This document shows positions 13,575-25,682 of a stretch of 64,000 bases of DNA, piece by piece. Position 1 is the first letter of the stretch; every line of letters begins with the position of its first letter. This DNA comes from Tigriopus japonicus (lineage: Eukaryota > Arthropoda > Copepoda > Harpacticoida > Harpacticidae). The translations under genes and the position numbers were made by a program. The DNA lies in assembly GCA_010645155.1 (NCBI GenBank), contig CM021313.1, forward strand, positions 3,401,466 through 3,465,465. The letters are read 5' to 3'. A model generated the notes under the pieces. That model had not been told where the DNA came from, ran no database searches, and saw only the letters and a program-made list of their open reading frames with translations.

Positions 13575-14737
13575 AATTTCAATGCAGATTCATAACAAGT
13601 CTGATCAAGTAAATAGCCCAGTTAACTTAATCGACTGCCTTGTACCCTTGTCTCCCGAATGAGAGCCCCAAAACAAAGCTTCCTCACCCAGGAAAGCCGA
13701 GTCCAAAGAAACCGTGTGCATGCTCCCATTTCTTCCAACTAACTCGATTTGCTCTAACCTTTCAAGCCTTTCATTCTGCACAAAACACGTGCCCTGATAC
13801 TCACTCATTTTGTCCTCCTCTTGCATGCAAGTTCTCATGGAAGTTGAAGGCTTCCCAAAATCCATCTTGTTAACGTCTTCAAATATTGTGAAAACTGTGA
13901 TATAATGTCAAAGAAATAAAATCAAATTCACTCGAGGTTTTTGTCGTTTATTTTTGTTCAGTTCCTGAATGCGTAATAAAATCATGCCTATTTTTTCATT
14001 TGTTACTTTACTGATGAAAAAAGTTTTGAAAAGCATGCACAAAGTTATGACGATGTGGATAAAAATCAAATTTCTGACAAACTGAGAACAAACAACAAAA
14101 CACAATCAAACTGTAGATATGCACCACAAGAAGAGGCAAATAGAAATGAATCATTAATGATAGTTTTGCAAGTATTGATGATCCCATTTTTTAAACCTTT
14201 CGTACTTTCTGTGCGTTGGTTAATTTTGATCCTAAAAATGGTCTTAGGTCCCCACTAAACAAGGTCATGTAATGAATTGCGACACGTGTGTTGCAAGTTT
14301 TAAGAAAACAAACAGAGGCGAAACTTTATATTCCAAATCAAATTACAACGTCCACAGGATAAAAAGTGTTTCCGGTTTTGCGCTTTGAACGTCTCTGGCT
14401 ATGATTCATGAAAGTTATTCTACCTCCCGGATCCTCACTTTTATTTCTTTTTTCGACCTTGTTCTTAAGTTTCCCTGACTGACCAGAATGCGTTTTATCT
14501 CCTGCCAGGTCCCCAGTGCAAGTCCTTAGCTTATCATGACTGACTGATTCCCGCCCTAGTCCATCCATGCATTTATCTCTTATGATAATGTTTAGTTAGG
14601 CCTGCATCATTGTTTAGCCCTTCATCTCTGATTGAAGGAACTCACAACAGCGACAATGGCCGTGCTTTAACTCAGATCATAAAAAAAAACAATCTAAAAA
14701 AATAGTGCGAAACCTCGACGCAATATATCCCGTTACA
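13575..14737. other. Intergenic region before the adenylate cyclase
   Basis: About 1.1 kb with no supported gene. The minus-strand frame 13605-13865 and others show no domain. The core promoter and 5' UTR of the cyclase should lie near the right end, but I see no decisive motif. Confidence 0.4.
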
Positions 14738-17700
14738 ATGACGACAGTCAGGTACTCAGGTCCAAAGTTAACCCGTTGAAACGGTCTCTCACCACTAGAT
14801 TCTTTCAGAGAGAGCTCTCCGTACTCGCCAGGGCAACCGCTGCCAAGAGCTCGTCAGAGATCCTCGGGATCGGATTCCAATAGCAATTCCATCATTAATT
14901 CTTCCTCAAGTCATCCGAACCTTCGATCTCGAGTCCGAAGTCGATCTTCCGCGGTGAGTTTCGGTCAACGAAGTTCCATGGCTTTCCATTCACTCAGTCC
15001 CAAATCGGAGAAGGAGCCCGGATGTGATGAGCGCTCTTGGACTTTGAGCCATTTGGCGGTAAGTTTATGTATTTCCTGATTCGGATGCGTCTAAGTGATT
15101 GCTTCTTGAGGGCAGGATGTTGTTACCTTTGTCATCCGACACTTCTTTGGAAGTCAGTCAGACACAGAGTGCTATTTTTAGACCCCGGTTGATAATTTAT
15201 TGTGAACGATACTCGAAACAAAGCCGTCGACAGGATTGCAATCGAGGAATTCGAATTACTGTAAGATAAGGCAAGTCATAATTTTATGGCGCTCCCACTG
15301 ATAATCACTGCTCAAGTCCAAATTATTCCTGTCTTCATTCGTTTGTAATGGAAGTGTTGAAAAGCTACTTTTGTAGCCGAGTATGACGGTTACTCTGGAA
15401 GAATACGTGTTTGAAGAAATGCCTGATTATGCCTTGGAATGTTTACAGGAGCGATTCCGGGGCAAAGATTTGGAAAAACTCTACCAACGCTATGAACAAC
15501 GAGCTCAACTTGGTAAGTAAAGACTCATCATCAGTGAACACGAGCGAGTGAATTGAAATTGAACTTGTCTTTTAGGCACCTTCACGACCTACTTGGTTGT
15601 TCAAGCCTTTATTTCCATTGTGTATATTGGATCCATCGCATTGGTTTGCAGATTCAAAGATGTAAGCATAGCATTAGCAAGACAGAAATACATAAATAAT
15701 AGTTGATTAAAATCGGGTTCTCTTTATAGGAGTGCAGCTCATTAGATATTCCGACCCAACTTCCGGATATTGTGGCTCAATCTGTGTTACTTGCATTGTG
15801 CATAATTCTGTTGTTATTGGTCTATAATGAGAAGATCTTTAAAGATGAGCCATGGCTTACTTATGTGTTCTCTGGAATTATGGTTTTGTCCCTCGAGGTA
15901 AAAACCATCAGAACATAAAACGGCTATTTTGAACGCAAGTGATCTAAAAATGTCCATTTATCTCGACAGGCCATCGATATTGGGCTGGTGGTTCATCATT
16001 CCTTGCAATTCACACAACCCTTGATACCGCCAGATAATGACACGGAAAGCACCATATCATTCTTTGATGAATTTATTGATGATGATGATAATAAGCCTGA
16101 GAAAGCTCTCACTGCCAAGATTCCAATCATCTCTTTATACAACCTTCTTGCCATTTACTTGTTCCTTCCTATTCCAAAGAAGGCCGTGGCATTGGCCTTT
16201 GGGATTGGCGTCAGTGTGATTTGTATTATTCTCTTCCTCTCCATTGAATTGGCAACGGTAAGATACTCGCTACTATACTAGGTTTTGAGGGCAAGCTTCA
16301 TCTTTTTCCGCGCCAAAATTGGACTCTCTCAACCTCCCTCTTTGCACTTTTTTTTTAAATTGTATAATTTTGAAAAGGATTATGCTCTAGGGTCATGATG
16401 ACACGGTGAATTTCGTTTACCAATTGTTGGCGGATATTGTGTTCTATGTGAGCCTCAATTTCATTGGGTTTTACATGCGTTATGTGGGCGAAATTAACAT
16501 GCGACGAGGATTTTTGGACAAGCGGGGTTGCATTGAAACAACCTTCAAACTGAAATATGAAAGAGAGCAAGAGGCAAGTATTGAGGCGATTCAAAATTGA
16601 CATTTTACTAACAGTTTTGAATTTTAGGAGAATCTGCTCCAAACCATCATTCCTTCCCATATCACAGCTCCTGTCAGAGACGGGATTTGGGATCATATCG
16701 ACGCTTTGAAGAAAGGAATAGGCCAAGATCGACAACCATTACAGTGAGTTTGCAACCAAATAGACTTCAGTGGACCGCCCATGCTTAGTAGCTACACTAA
16801 ATTACAGGCAATTACATTTGGGAAAGCAAGAAGATGTGAGCATATTGTTCGCAGATATTTGTAACTTCACTCCCTTAACAACGACACTCAGCGTTCAAAA
16901 GTTGGTGGAAACGCTCAACGATTTGTTTGGAAGTTTTGATGAAGCAGCCGAGGTAAAAATCATGAGGAAATTGCACAATTTTGAGCAAGGGAAACTAAGT
17001 TCAATAATCCAATTTCAGACTCACAAGTGTATGCGAATTAAGATTCTTGGCGATTGCTACTATTGTGTTTCTGGTGTACCAGAACCTGACAAAGAGAAAC
17101 CAAATCATGCCGAAAATTGCGTGGAAATGGGTTTGGCTATGATTAGATTAATCAAAACTGTTAGGTAATTAATTGATCAAGGGTGCTTTTAATGTAAGAA
17201 GCGTAATCATTCAAAACTGTACACGCCTGCATTACTAGGACCAATCACAAAGTGGATGTTGACATGAGGATTGGAGTACATACGGGTTTAATTCTGTCAG
17301 GGATTATTGGTTTGAAAAAATGGCAGTTCGATATATGGTCCAAGGATGTCACTATAGCCAATCACATGGAATCCACAGGACAAGCGGGGTAATAAAACTC
17401 CAGAAATTAATTATCAACTAAATTATATTGTTTTAGGGATTACGGGGCAGTGGAGTTCGCCCCAATTTCACTTGAATTCCCTCGATTTTTAGGGCTGTCC
17501 ACATAACCACTCAAACGAAAGACAGGTTATCAAAAGACTTCAAATGTAAACCAGTGCTCTCACTGAATGACGAATTATTGGAGAAAAACAACATCAAAAC
17601 CTTCCTCATATATCCTCCCCAAGTTGCTGTCCCCAAAAGCAAGGTTTGTACAATACTCTAATTAATAATATGGCCCTAAACATTTTGACTGAGCCAAAAT

Positions 17701-20700
17701 TTTCAGTTCGAAACCATTCGCAGAGAGAGAACAGTCTCAGGGGAAAGTCTGGATTCCGGTTCGAATTACATCAGTGTGAGGAGAGGATCGGCTGCATTTG
17801 GAGATATCCCTGGCATGATAAGTCCACGAAGAGGTAGTGTGGCCAGTGGAACGACTTCGCAAATTGTAAGAATATATCTGTTTTTGTGTGATTTTCGGTT
17901 AAAAGTAGCATGTTAACAACATCAGCTACAGGTCTTTGCTTGGAGGATGAATCATAGATTTCTAGTCCACTGGATGTCGGACGACTGACTGTGCAGAAGC
18001 CACAATATTCCAATTTGCAATTAAGATGCCCTTACACGATACGTTTTATATCGCAGTTTGAGGATAACTTCGACATCAAATATGTACAATCTCGCAACCT
18101 CTTGCGGATACATAAATTGCCAATGGAAAAATTGTATCTATGACTTCGAAGCTTGTCTCGATCCGTGATATAAAACGTGTAGTGTGATCTAACCCAAGAA
18201 GCACTGGAATCATGGAGTGTGAGGCTAGCAATGAGAATAATGATTTCCAGTAAGAACAATTCAATTACGTTCTTTTGGAAATGAGACCTTGCATATGCTG
18301 ACAAGAATACGTATTTCAATTTTCAGCTCAATTTAACGTCAGAGACAAAAGTTATGCTCACTCAAAGTTCAGTGCAAATCCTACCGAGAATGAATGAACT
18401 AGCCCTTTTGTGGTAATCGTTTTACCACAAAAGGACGAGTTCATTCATTCTATGCTCTCTTCAGTACATAAGTTTGAGAAGGCACAACTTTTCACTCCGG
18501 TATTCGATTGGGCTGAAATTTGAAATACGTGTTCTTCTCAATGCAAGCCAGGTCCCATTTGCAGAAGAACGCAAATGGTTCGTTTCTGNNNNNNNNNNNN
18601 NNNNNNNNNNNNNNNNNNNNNNNNNNNNNNNNNNNNNNNNNNNNNNNNNNNNNNNNNNNNNNNNNNNNNNNNNNNNNNNNNNNNNNNNNNNNNNNNNNNN
18701 NNNNNNNNGTTTGAGGATAACTTCGACATCAAATATGTACAATCTCGCAACCTCTTGCGGATACATAAATTGCCAAGGGAAAAATTGTATCTATGACTTC
18801 GAAGCTTGTCTCGATCTGTGATATAAAACGTGTAGTGTGATCTAACCATATCTTCAAGGAGATCGTCTTTTGCAGTTTTTCAACCCTCCGTGTAGTCTCC
18901 GGCATCCAGGAGCAAAGTAATCTTTGAATAAATGCACGCAGTCATGCTCCAAGAACTTGGAAAAGCAGAAATACTGAGTATGGCAAAAAGCTATTGACAA
19001 TCAGCCATTTCAATATCTTTCAAAGGAATTCAAACGAAATGAAAATCAATATTTTCAACCCTAACACTCCTGAATAAAAATTGGTAGTAAATGGGCGGAA
19101 AATTGAAATTTTCAAAACACAAGTGTTTTCATTTCTTCTCCAACCCTTGGCTTTGATGAAACTGAAAACTTAGAGGACAAAAAAATTGAGTATCGAACGT
19201 TGTTTCCAAACCTAACCTTAGATTTGTCAGGTTATGGTCGCCCAAATATTGCTTGGACAGACATAGGATCATATGACGTTTCAAGGCACTCAATAACATG
19301 CAGGGGCCTAAGCTTGGTCAAATCTTACAATCATGAGTCATGAAGAGGGCTGGCTGCACATTTTTATGAAAATGATTTTTTTTCATTTTTCCCAATTCTT
19401 TTCCATTTTTTCATTATTTTGTTTGATATGCATTCTTTGTATTTTTGGCGTTTTTCCGAAATTTGGTGCATTTTTTCTCTTTTATTTGCATTTTTGGCCT
19501 TGTTGTCGGAATTTGATGTTCTTCCCACATTCTTTAAGAACTGTTCCAAGTGCAGATCTTTCGAATCCAAAACGCAAAGATTTGCTACACAACACAATTT
19601 AATGTACAACCATTTTTTAATTTGATATTTTTTTAAATAAAAACCAAGAGCTATGAATGTCTTTATGGCCATTTAAATTAGGCCACATGTTCCTCAACTG
19701 TGCATTCTTTTTGAATTTTCTCTCCCATTCTTTTGTATTTTTGTAGCATTTTTGATTCATTTTTGCGTTTTTACTTGCATCATTTGTGCAGCTCTAGTCA
19801 CGAATGCTATAATTAAAAATTCCGTATCCGTATTAAACGGAATCCGTATTCCGTATTAAAATTTTCACGGTTACAATTACAAAATTTCTCTACCTCTTAT
19901 TGTAAAGCACACAATGAAATCCGCTCCTTTTCTAGTTGCAACGACGAAGTACTTTATTGGATGCCAATCTACATGGAGAGATGAACGAAGATTATCGGAA
20001 AAAATCTCTCCTGATGGACACGGGTCTGAAAAAGTTTCGTCAAATTCTTGGATCTGCCGGCGATTTCATGAGAGATGAGATCGAAAAGTTGCCTTTGAGA
20101 AAATACGAGTATGTCAAGTCAATTCCAGAATATTTGCGTCGGTTGTTTTTGCTTTTAATGGCTTTTGATTGTAGTCAATGGTTGAATCCCGAGGAGATCC
20201 ATCCCCTCTTCCTCATGTTCAGAGATAAATCATGGGAGAAGCCTTACTCCAAGGAGAACGACCCTCTTTTCAAGTACTACATTCTTGCCACTTTCTTCAT
20301 TCTGAATGCCATGGGGATCATTTTGCTCTTCACCGAACGACAGTAAGATGTCCCTCAGTTGTTTTTCTCCAAAGATGTGCTTCAGCTCTTCGATTCTTTC
20401 TTAATTAAGCCCGCATTTGCTACTTTGGGGCGAGTATACGTTGATATTTGTGCTTTTGGTCGGCCTCTTGCCTTGCCTTTGGGTTTCCTACATTTGGGAT
20501 CAAGTCATCGACCCTCATTATGACATGGAGACCATGGAAGAACCCACAGATCGCATGCTCAATTTTTTCTACCGTCAAGCCAAACGCATCAATGAAAGTT
20601 TTTGGGCCAGGACCACTATTTTTAGCGTGATTATGTTTTTAATCGTTTCCAGCGCTCTTTTGGATGTGGTAAGAATAAAATACGCTTGAGAAAGGAATTT

Positions 20701-23700
20701 TCTTTCAATTCAAATCGCATTTTTTCCTCGTTTAGCTCACAGCTAATTGTTTATCGGAAAGCCCCAAGGTAAGCTCCGAATTGTGTAGTGAGCTAATAAC
20801 TGTTTAATATAAATAAAAAGGACACTTTAGAGATCAAAAAAGACATTTTTATTGTTGAACCACCAGTCTGACATTTCTTTCTCGATATGCTCTTTTGGGA
20901 ATAGCGTAAATTTTAGCCTAAAAACAACTTATTCTTTCAGAATTACACGTACCGTTGCGTCTTGGCGATGATGACCATATTCATATACCTTAGGTAAGTC
21001 CCTAAACAAAACACAGTAGTCGTAGCGTGGGAGTTGAGCATTCGCTATTCAACCTCACAACCCCAGGGTTCGTTGGTTCGAATCCTGGGTTAACAAAATC
21101 TTAGTGGCCTGATGTATTGATGCACATGCATTGCGAGGGTGGGTCAAAAAGCTCTCAAACAAATGTCGAAATTTCTGCATTTTGAAACTCATTATCTTAA
21201 CATTTTTTACATTTTAAAAATCTATGATTTTACCTTTGAATCCTTCATGGCAGAATTGTAAGGGCTGCCTTTGGCACCATTGAATCACTTACTTTTCGCA
21301 TCATCTAAAAACGCAAACTGGGTTCTTTTATGGTGTTCTCTGAATTTTGGAAACAAAAGATGCCTGATTGAGTTAGGTTTGGACTCAATGGAGGATGTAA
21401 AAAAATTTCCAATTGAAGTTTTCTCAATTTAGTTTAATCAAACCTGTGATGTTAGTATGATCTTCAAATTTGTCATTTGAAGGGTTAAAAATAATTGGCT
21501 CTTTTGAAATGCCTCTCGATATTGACCTGACATGGACTAATACGACAGCTGCAAGTTATCAAGGGGCCACTGAGGACAGGCTTCAAGTGGTAAAAACATG
21601 TGAATCTCTGTTCAGTTAAAAAATATTTCATTGTCTGAGAACCTTTTGACTTATCCGTGTATTCACGGCTTTAATGGCTTAAATGGGTGAAAACGTGTGA
21701 AGTAATAATTAATGCTTGTTGAAGGGACAATATACCCACGTGGGGACAGCCATCTTCATATCACAAGTACCAAGTTGGGTTCTGACTCTACATAGAAACT
21801 TGAATAGCAAGAGACAAAATTCCCCAGTTTTAATTCTTTCTTATAGAATTCACCATTTTTTGAAACTATTCGCCACTGTTGTTTGCCTGACCTTTTACGG
21901 ATTAGTCATATTGGGTGTGATCAAGCATCACCATGGAAAGAATGTTTTTAAGGTAAAACGCAAGGAATTATTCTACTCACTTTTGTTTAATAAACAGGTT
22001 TCTGTCCATTTCCAGCTGGAATATTTTGGATACGACGAAGTGTTCAATACAGACATGAGAAATTATTCCCATTTCGTCTACTTAGCCGTTTGCAGCTTAT
22101 TCTTCCTAATTATGGACAGACAAGTAATGCTGTTTATCGTAAGAATCAGCCAATATTTCTTGCAAATTTTACTTTTTGTACATCTTCAGCATGAATACAT
22201 GCACAGACTGGACTACCAATGGAAGCGACAACTGAAAGATGAGCAAGAGCTTGCCTCAACGACAAAACTGGCCAACAACTTGTTACTCCGGAATATTCTC
22301 CCGCATCACGTGGGTAAGTGGGAGTATTGTGCCGCTATTTTTTTTTAAATAATTGGCCTGATTAATCTCTGAGGTTAATTTCCAGCCGAGTTGTACATAT
22401 CCAACAACCGAAGCCCAGGCAGACTTTATAGTGAGTCTTACGAACACGTTGCCGTCATGTTTGCATCCATTCCCAATTACATGGATAGCTTCCAGCTGGA
22501 TACCGATTTCATCAATTGCTTGACCACACTCAACACCATCATTTCGGCCTTTGACAGGGTAGACATCCTCACGGTTTTCCTAGATAGTGCCATATCTAAT
22601 CGTGTATTCAATCCCTGATCCCAATTAGTTACTCTTGGTGGATAAGGCCTACAACAAAGTGGAGAAGATCAAGGTGATTTCCTCTACTTATATGGCAGCT
22701 TGTGGCCTTCAACCTGGTCGAAAAGGTTCGGGAGATGGACCTTTATCCAATGTGCTCATCAATGGAGAGAAATTGGACGAACAGGGACAAAACTCTAGGA
22801 TCATGGCTCGATTTGCAGCAGCCATGGTCAGGGTGTTGCACAAACTTCAACTTCAGGATGGAATCAACGACGAGTTCCGGCTCCGGATTGGTATGATTCA
22901 ATTAAGATAGTCAGTACAGCGAATTTTTTATGCATTTCAAAATTGATTCTCCTCATTTTGAAGGACTGAGTGAGGGCAAAGTGATTGCCGGAGTTGTCGG
23001 GGCACAGAAACCTCTTTATGATATATGGGGTAATACGGTTAATGTTGCCTCAAGAATGGATTACACCGGGATGCCCGAAAAAATCCAGGTTCCCGAGGAT
23101 ATGGCCATGGTTCTTCAACAACAAAACGTGTCCTGTACCTTTAGGGATGAGATCTCTGTGAAAGGCAAAGGCCAGATGAGAGTATACTTTGTGGATTTAG
23201 ACGAAGATGGGGTTTTGGTGGAGTTGAATCAAGACCGATGTGCTGAGGATCTTCTAGAGGAAAGGTTGGGGAACCAAAGTCTAATGTTAATGAAGCGTTG
23301 TTTTTTACACCTTCATTTGGTTTTAGGCAAGATGAGCAAAAGCGCGGGCTTACCAGGGCTTTAACAAAGAAGAGACGACAAAAGGAAATGCAAGACAAAT
23401 GTCCAGATAATGAATCGATTTCAAGTGGGATTATGCTGAACATTGACCAAACAGACGAATATCTAAGTGATCAATCCTCAAACTCCGGTCATTCTCCCGT
23501 TATTCAATTAGATCACACTCAAATTGAATTGGCAAGAGCTTCCCGCAAAGAAATGAGGCTCTCCAGGGTTAGTGAGAGCTCAAGAAAGATATCTTCCACC
23601 GAAAGAGACTTCACCGTCACAAAAGTGGATGATCAAGAATTGGTCCTTGACCCATTGGACGTGCACCCCATTCCTCAGGAACCATCAGAGTCCAGTCTCG

Positions 23701-24439
23701 AAATTTACGACACTAAATCCACTATCACGGATTTCTTTCAAACTTATCACTCGTCTGAGGAGGAATATTCTCCTGATGAGACTGATTTGGTCTTCAATGT
23801 AGAACCGGAAAACTTGGAAAACGAAAGGTCTTCCGCCACAACGTCACGAGTCTCGCGCCAAACCAGTTCTAGTGAATCACAAGGATCAACAAAAACATTG
23901 GTCTATGAAGAGCGGTCCAAGAAAGTCTCAACAAGCACTGCGTCGACTTTGCGCGATCTTTTCGAGGAAAACCTTAATTCAGACGAGGCCCCAGAGGCCC
24001 CTAATCTATCGGTCAATCAAGCCGAAGAAAAAGTCATATTAGAAGGCGAATTCCATGAGATTGGTGCCGATGAATTGCCACCTCAAGGCCTTGACCTGGT
24101 AGATGAACTCCCGTTTATTGACGCTGAGGAGGAATCTGCCGGAATGAAGAAAGATTCGGGTTACGGCAGTCAGGGACAACTTAAGGATGTTCAGAAGGTA
24201 TAAATATCATAGAAAAAAGGATGGAAATGCACAAACGTGTTAAAACCGGTTTCTTTCAGGTTAGTCAGGATCAGTCAGCTGATGTGCAGAGGTTGGCCAA
24301 AAAACAAAAATCGAGGATTTTGGAAAGCGACGAAATGGGAGAGGACGAGACTCTTGAAATCAAGAGAAAATTGTCCAATCAGCGAGCATGGAACATTAAC
24401 CATGATTATGCTTCATACCCACGGAGAGAAGAATCTTAG
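14738..24439 (+). CDS. Transmembrane adenylate cyclase, 25 exons
   Basis: Class III membrane adenylate cyclase (ATP to cAMP). Exons: 14738-14751, 14809-15058, 15377-15512, 15576-15661, 15730-15897, 15970-16257, 16391-16573, 16628-16743, 16808-16952, 17019-17164, 17239-17388, 17493-17643, 17707-17865, 19936-20342, 20410-20668, 20736-20768, 20941-20993, 21847-21952, 22016-22123, 22190-22313, 22386-22558, 22629-22890, 22964-23264, 23327-24197, 24260-24439; about 1622 aa. Layout: Ser/Arg-rich N-terminus, six helices, C1, linker, second helix bundle, C2, acidic Ser/Glu-rich tail of about 350 aa. C1 has both metal aspartates, D430 ([10 protein letters not shown]) and D474 (ILGDCYYC), 44 apart as in mammalian enzymes. 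C2 keeps the adenine-pocket Lys ([12 protein letters not shown]) and D1192, N1199, R1203 ([14 protein letters not shown]). It should be active and probably G-protein regulated. Intron 7 is [13 protein letters not shown] in C2 may point to an insect ACX-like group; subtype is not assigned. Confidence 0.9.
18056..18194. repeat. Intron segment repeated across an assembly gap (copy 1)
   Basis: This 139-base segment of cyclase intron 13 recurs at 18709-18847 with about two substitutions. Copy 1 runs directly into a foldback MITE at 18195. Copy 2 runs on into unique intron sequence. The pattern fits one allele with the MITE and one without, joined by the scaffolder. Confidence 0.8.
18195..18588. 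mobile_element. Foldback MITE, incomplete, ends in gap
   Basis: Left arm, centre and part of the right arm of the element seen complete at 57983-58432. It starts CAAGAAGCACTGGAATCATG and includes the central hairpin CCTTTTGTGG...CCACAAAAGG near 18405-18435. The right arm runs into the N gap. No coding capacity. Confidence 0.85.
18589..18708. other. Assembly gap (120 N)
   Basis: Run of N inside cyclase intron 13, placed exactly where a palindromic element would collapse in assembly. Confidence 0.99.
18709..18847. repeat. Intron segment repeated across the gap (copy 2)
   Basis: Second copy of 18056-18194. It ends in GATCTAACC and then continues as an apparently empty insertion site (ATATCTTC). 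Confidence 0.8.
19345..19796. mobile_element. hAT-like MITE in cyclase intron 13
   Basis: An AT-rich, non-coding block bounded by GAGGGCTGGCTGCACA on the left and TGTGCAGCTCTA on the right, which are imperfect inverted ends. It is flanked by near-identical 8-mers GTCATGAA (19337-19344) and GTCACGAA (19797-19804). An 8-bp target duplication and a CTCTA end fit the hAT superfamily. Confidence 0.5.
21014..21092 (+). repeat. tRNA-like SINE head
   Basis: Within cyclase intron 17, an A-box-like TAGCGTGGGAGTTGAGCA is followed by a B-box-like GGTTCGAATCC about 45 bases on, with a CCCAGG...CCTGGG stem. No clean cloverleaf or acceptor stem is present, so I read it as a tRNA-derived SINE promoter region, not a functional tRNA. 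Confidence 0.4.
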
Positions 24440-24442
24440 GGG

Positions 24443-24448
24443 AATAAA
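24443..24448 (+). promoter_or_regulatory. Candidate poly-A signal of the cyclase
   Basis: AATAAA four bases after the stop codon. It is very close to the stop, so a signal further downstream is equally possible. Confidence 0.3.
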
Positions 24449-24619
24449 TTGGTAAAACATAAAAGTAAATATTTCTGACTAAACTTTATTCATTATCCAA
24501 ATCCAGCACAACCAGTGTGAGCTTTTTGGTAACAGCAATAATGGATCAGTGACCTGAGCAGATCGTAGTTTTTGAAGAAATGCGCAAAGAAACAAGGAAG
24601 TAATACTTCATTAGAACAA

Positions 24620-25166
24620 GGCGGATGAAAGAAGAGAAAAGGCTTGTTTGGCAACAGTGGGTGGCTCGTGAGAATTTGGGCAGTTTACGGGTTTTCGCAA
24701 TTTACAGCCCGCCCTTGTGAATTAGATGCCATGAAAAATGTCGAATTGCAAGTTTGAACACCGTTGGTTAGGATTTTCGAAAAAAATGCACACTTTATTT
24801 GCTCGTTCTTGCACGAGAAAATTCTCAACAAAAGGCCACTTTTTTTGGGTAAGTACAAGTGTAAGTGATGTTATAAGCACTGATTTGTATTGTAAAGCTC
24901 CAAAACCATCATGGTACCAAACAAAATGCCGTGTTTTGTACGTGTTTCTCTTCAATATCACATGTCTTTTTTAAGTGCTTGCCATTTTTTAATCAAAAGA
25001 ATAATTTTGCAAATTCTAACAAAACCGAGAGTCAAAATGTCCAAACTTGCAATTCGACATTTTTTGTAGCATCTAAGTCATAAGGGCGGTCTGTAAAACG
25101 CGAAAACCCTTGCACTGACCAAAATCTTACATTGACGATCAAGCCTTTTCTTTTCTTTCATCCGCC
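24620..25166. mobile_element. Palindromic MITE just downstream of the cyclase
   Basis: The left end GGCGGATGAAAGAAGAGAAA is mirrored at the right end (TTTTCTTTCATCCGCC, ending 25166). Inner matches continue inward: ATGTCGAATTGCAAGTTTG near 24737 against CAAACTTGCAATTCGACAT near 25043. About 547 bp, no coding sequence. It begins exactly where the parent locus and the duplicated cyclase 3' end stop matching. Confidence 0.7.
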
Positions 25167-25682
25167 CGCGATAAGATTTTTGAAGAGATCACTTAAACCT
25201 CCCCCTGCATGCCTCATTAGTAAAGTGTTTTAATAAAAGTCAAAATAAGTTCCCTATTTATTGAGTACTTTTATATTCAGCTTAGATTGCATCCCAACAT
25301 GATCCCATGATTCCTTCTTTGCAGTTTGCTTACCTTTCTGTAAAAAAAACAATTGCATAGTCAAAACAAAAAAGACTGTTTTGAACAACAAAATTTAAAC
25401 ATATTTGAAAATCTCCAACGCTCCCAGCGTAGGTTAGAATAGTATTGATAACTACTACTTTAATATCTAAAGTCTGCTCTTCAAGATTGAAAAATAACAA
25501 GCAGATGACAAGAAAATATCTTGAGCTTTTTGTTTCAGAAATTTGTGTTTTATTCGGTTTTTAGATTTTATTTGCAACTTTTTGATCTTTTTCTGCATTT
25601 TATTTAACGATTTTAGGCTGTTTTTTGTGCAACTTTCGGTAACTAAAAGCTTGTTTTGATTTGGACTTTTTGCCCGTCCCTA

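Noticed and set aside
16355..16735. Minus-strand frame of 126 codons in the cyclase
   Set aside because: Shadow of exons 7 and 8 of the adenylate cyclase.
18461..18849. Open frames running through the N gap
   Set aside because: Artefacts of translating N within the foldback MITE and the repeated intron segment.
19815..19870. CCGTATTAAACGGAAT-like repeats as a regulatory array
   Set aside because: Short, degenerate and adjacent to transposon sequence; more likely a worn repeat.
21014..21092. Functional tRNA gene
   Set aside because: A- and B-box-like words are present, but there is no acceptor stem or plausible anticodon arm.
22124..22150. Alternative cyclase donor adding VMLFI after MDRQ
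   Set aside because: It would add residues between DRQ and [12 protein letters not shown], where the family has the uninterrupted pattern RQxEYxxRLDxxWK.
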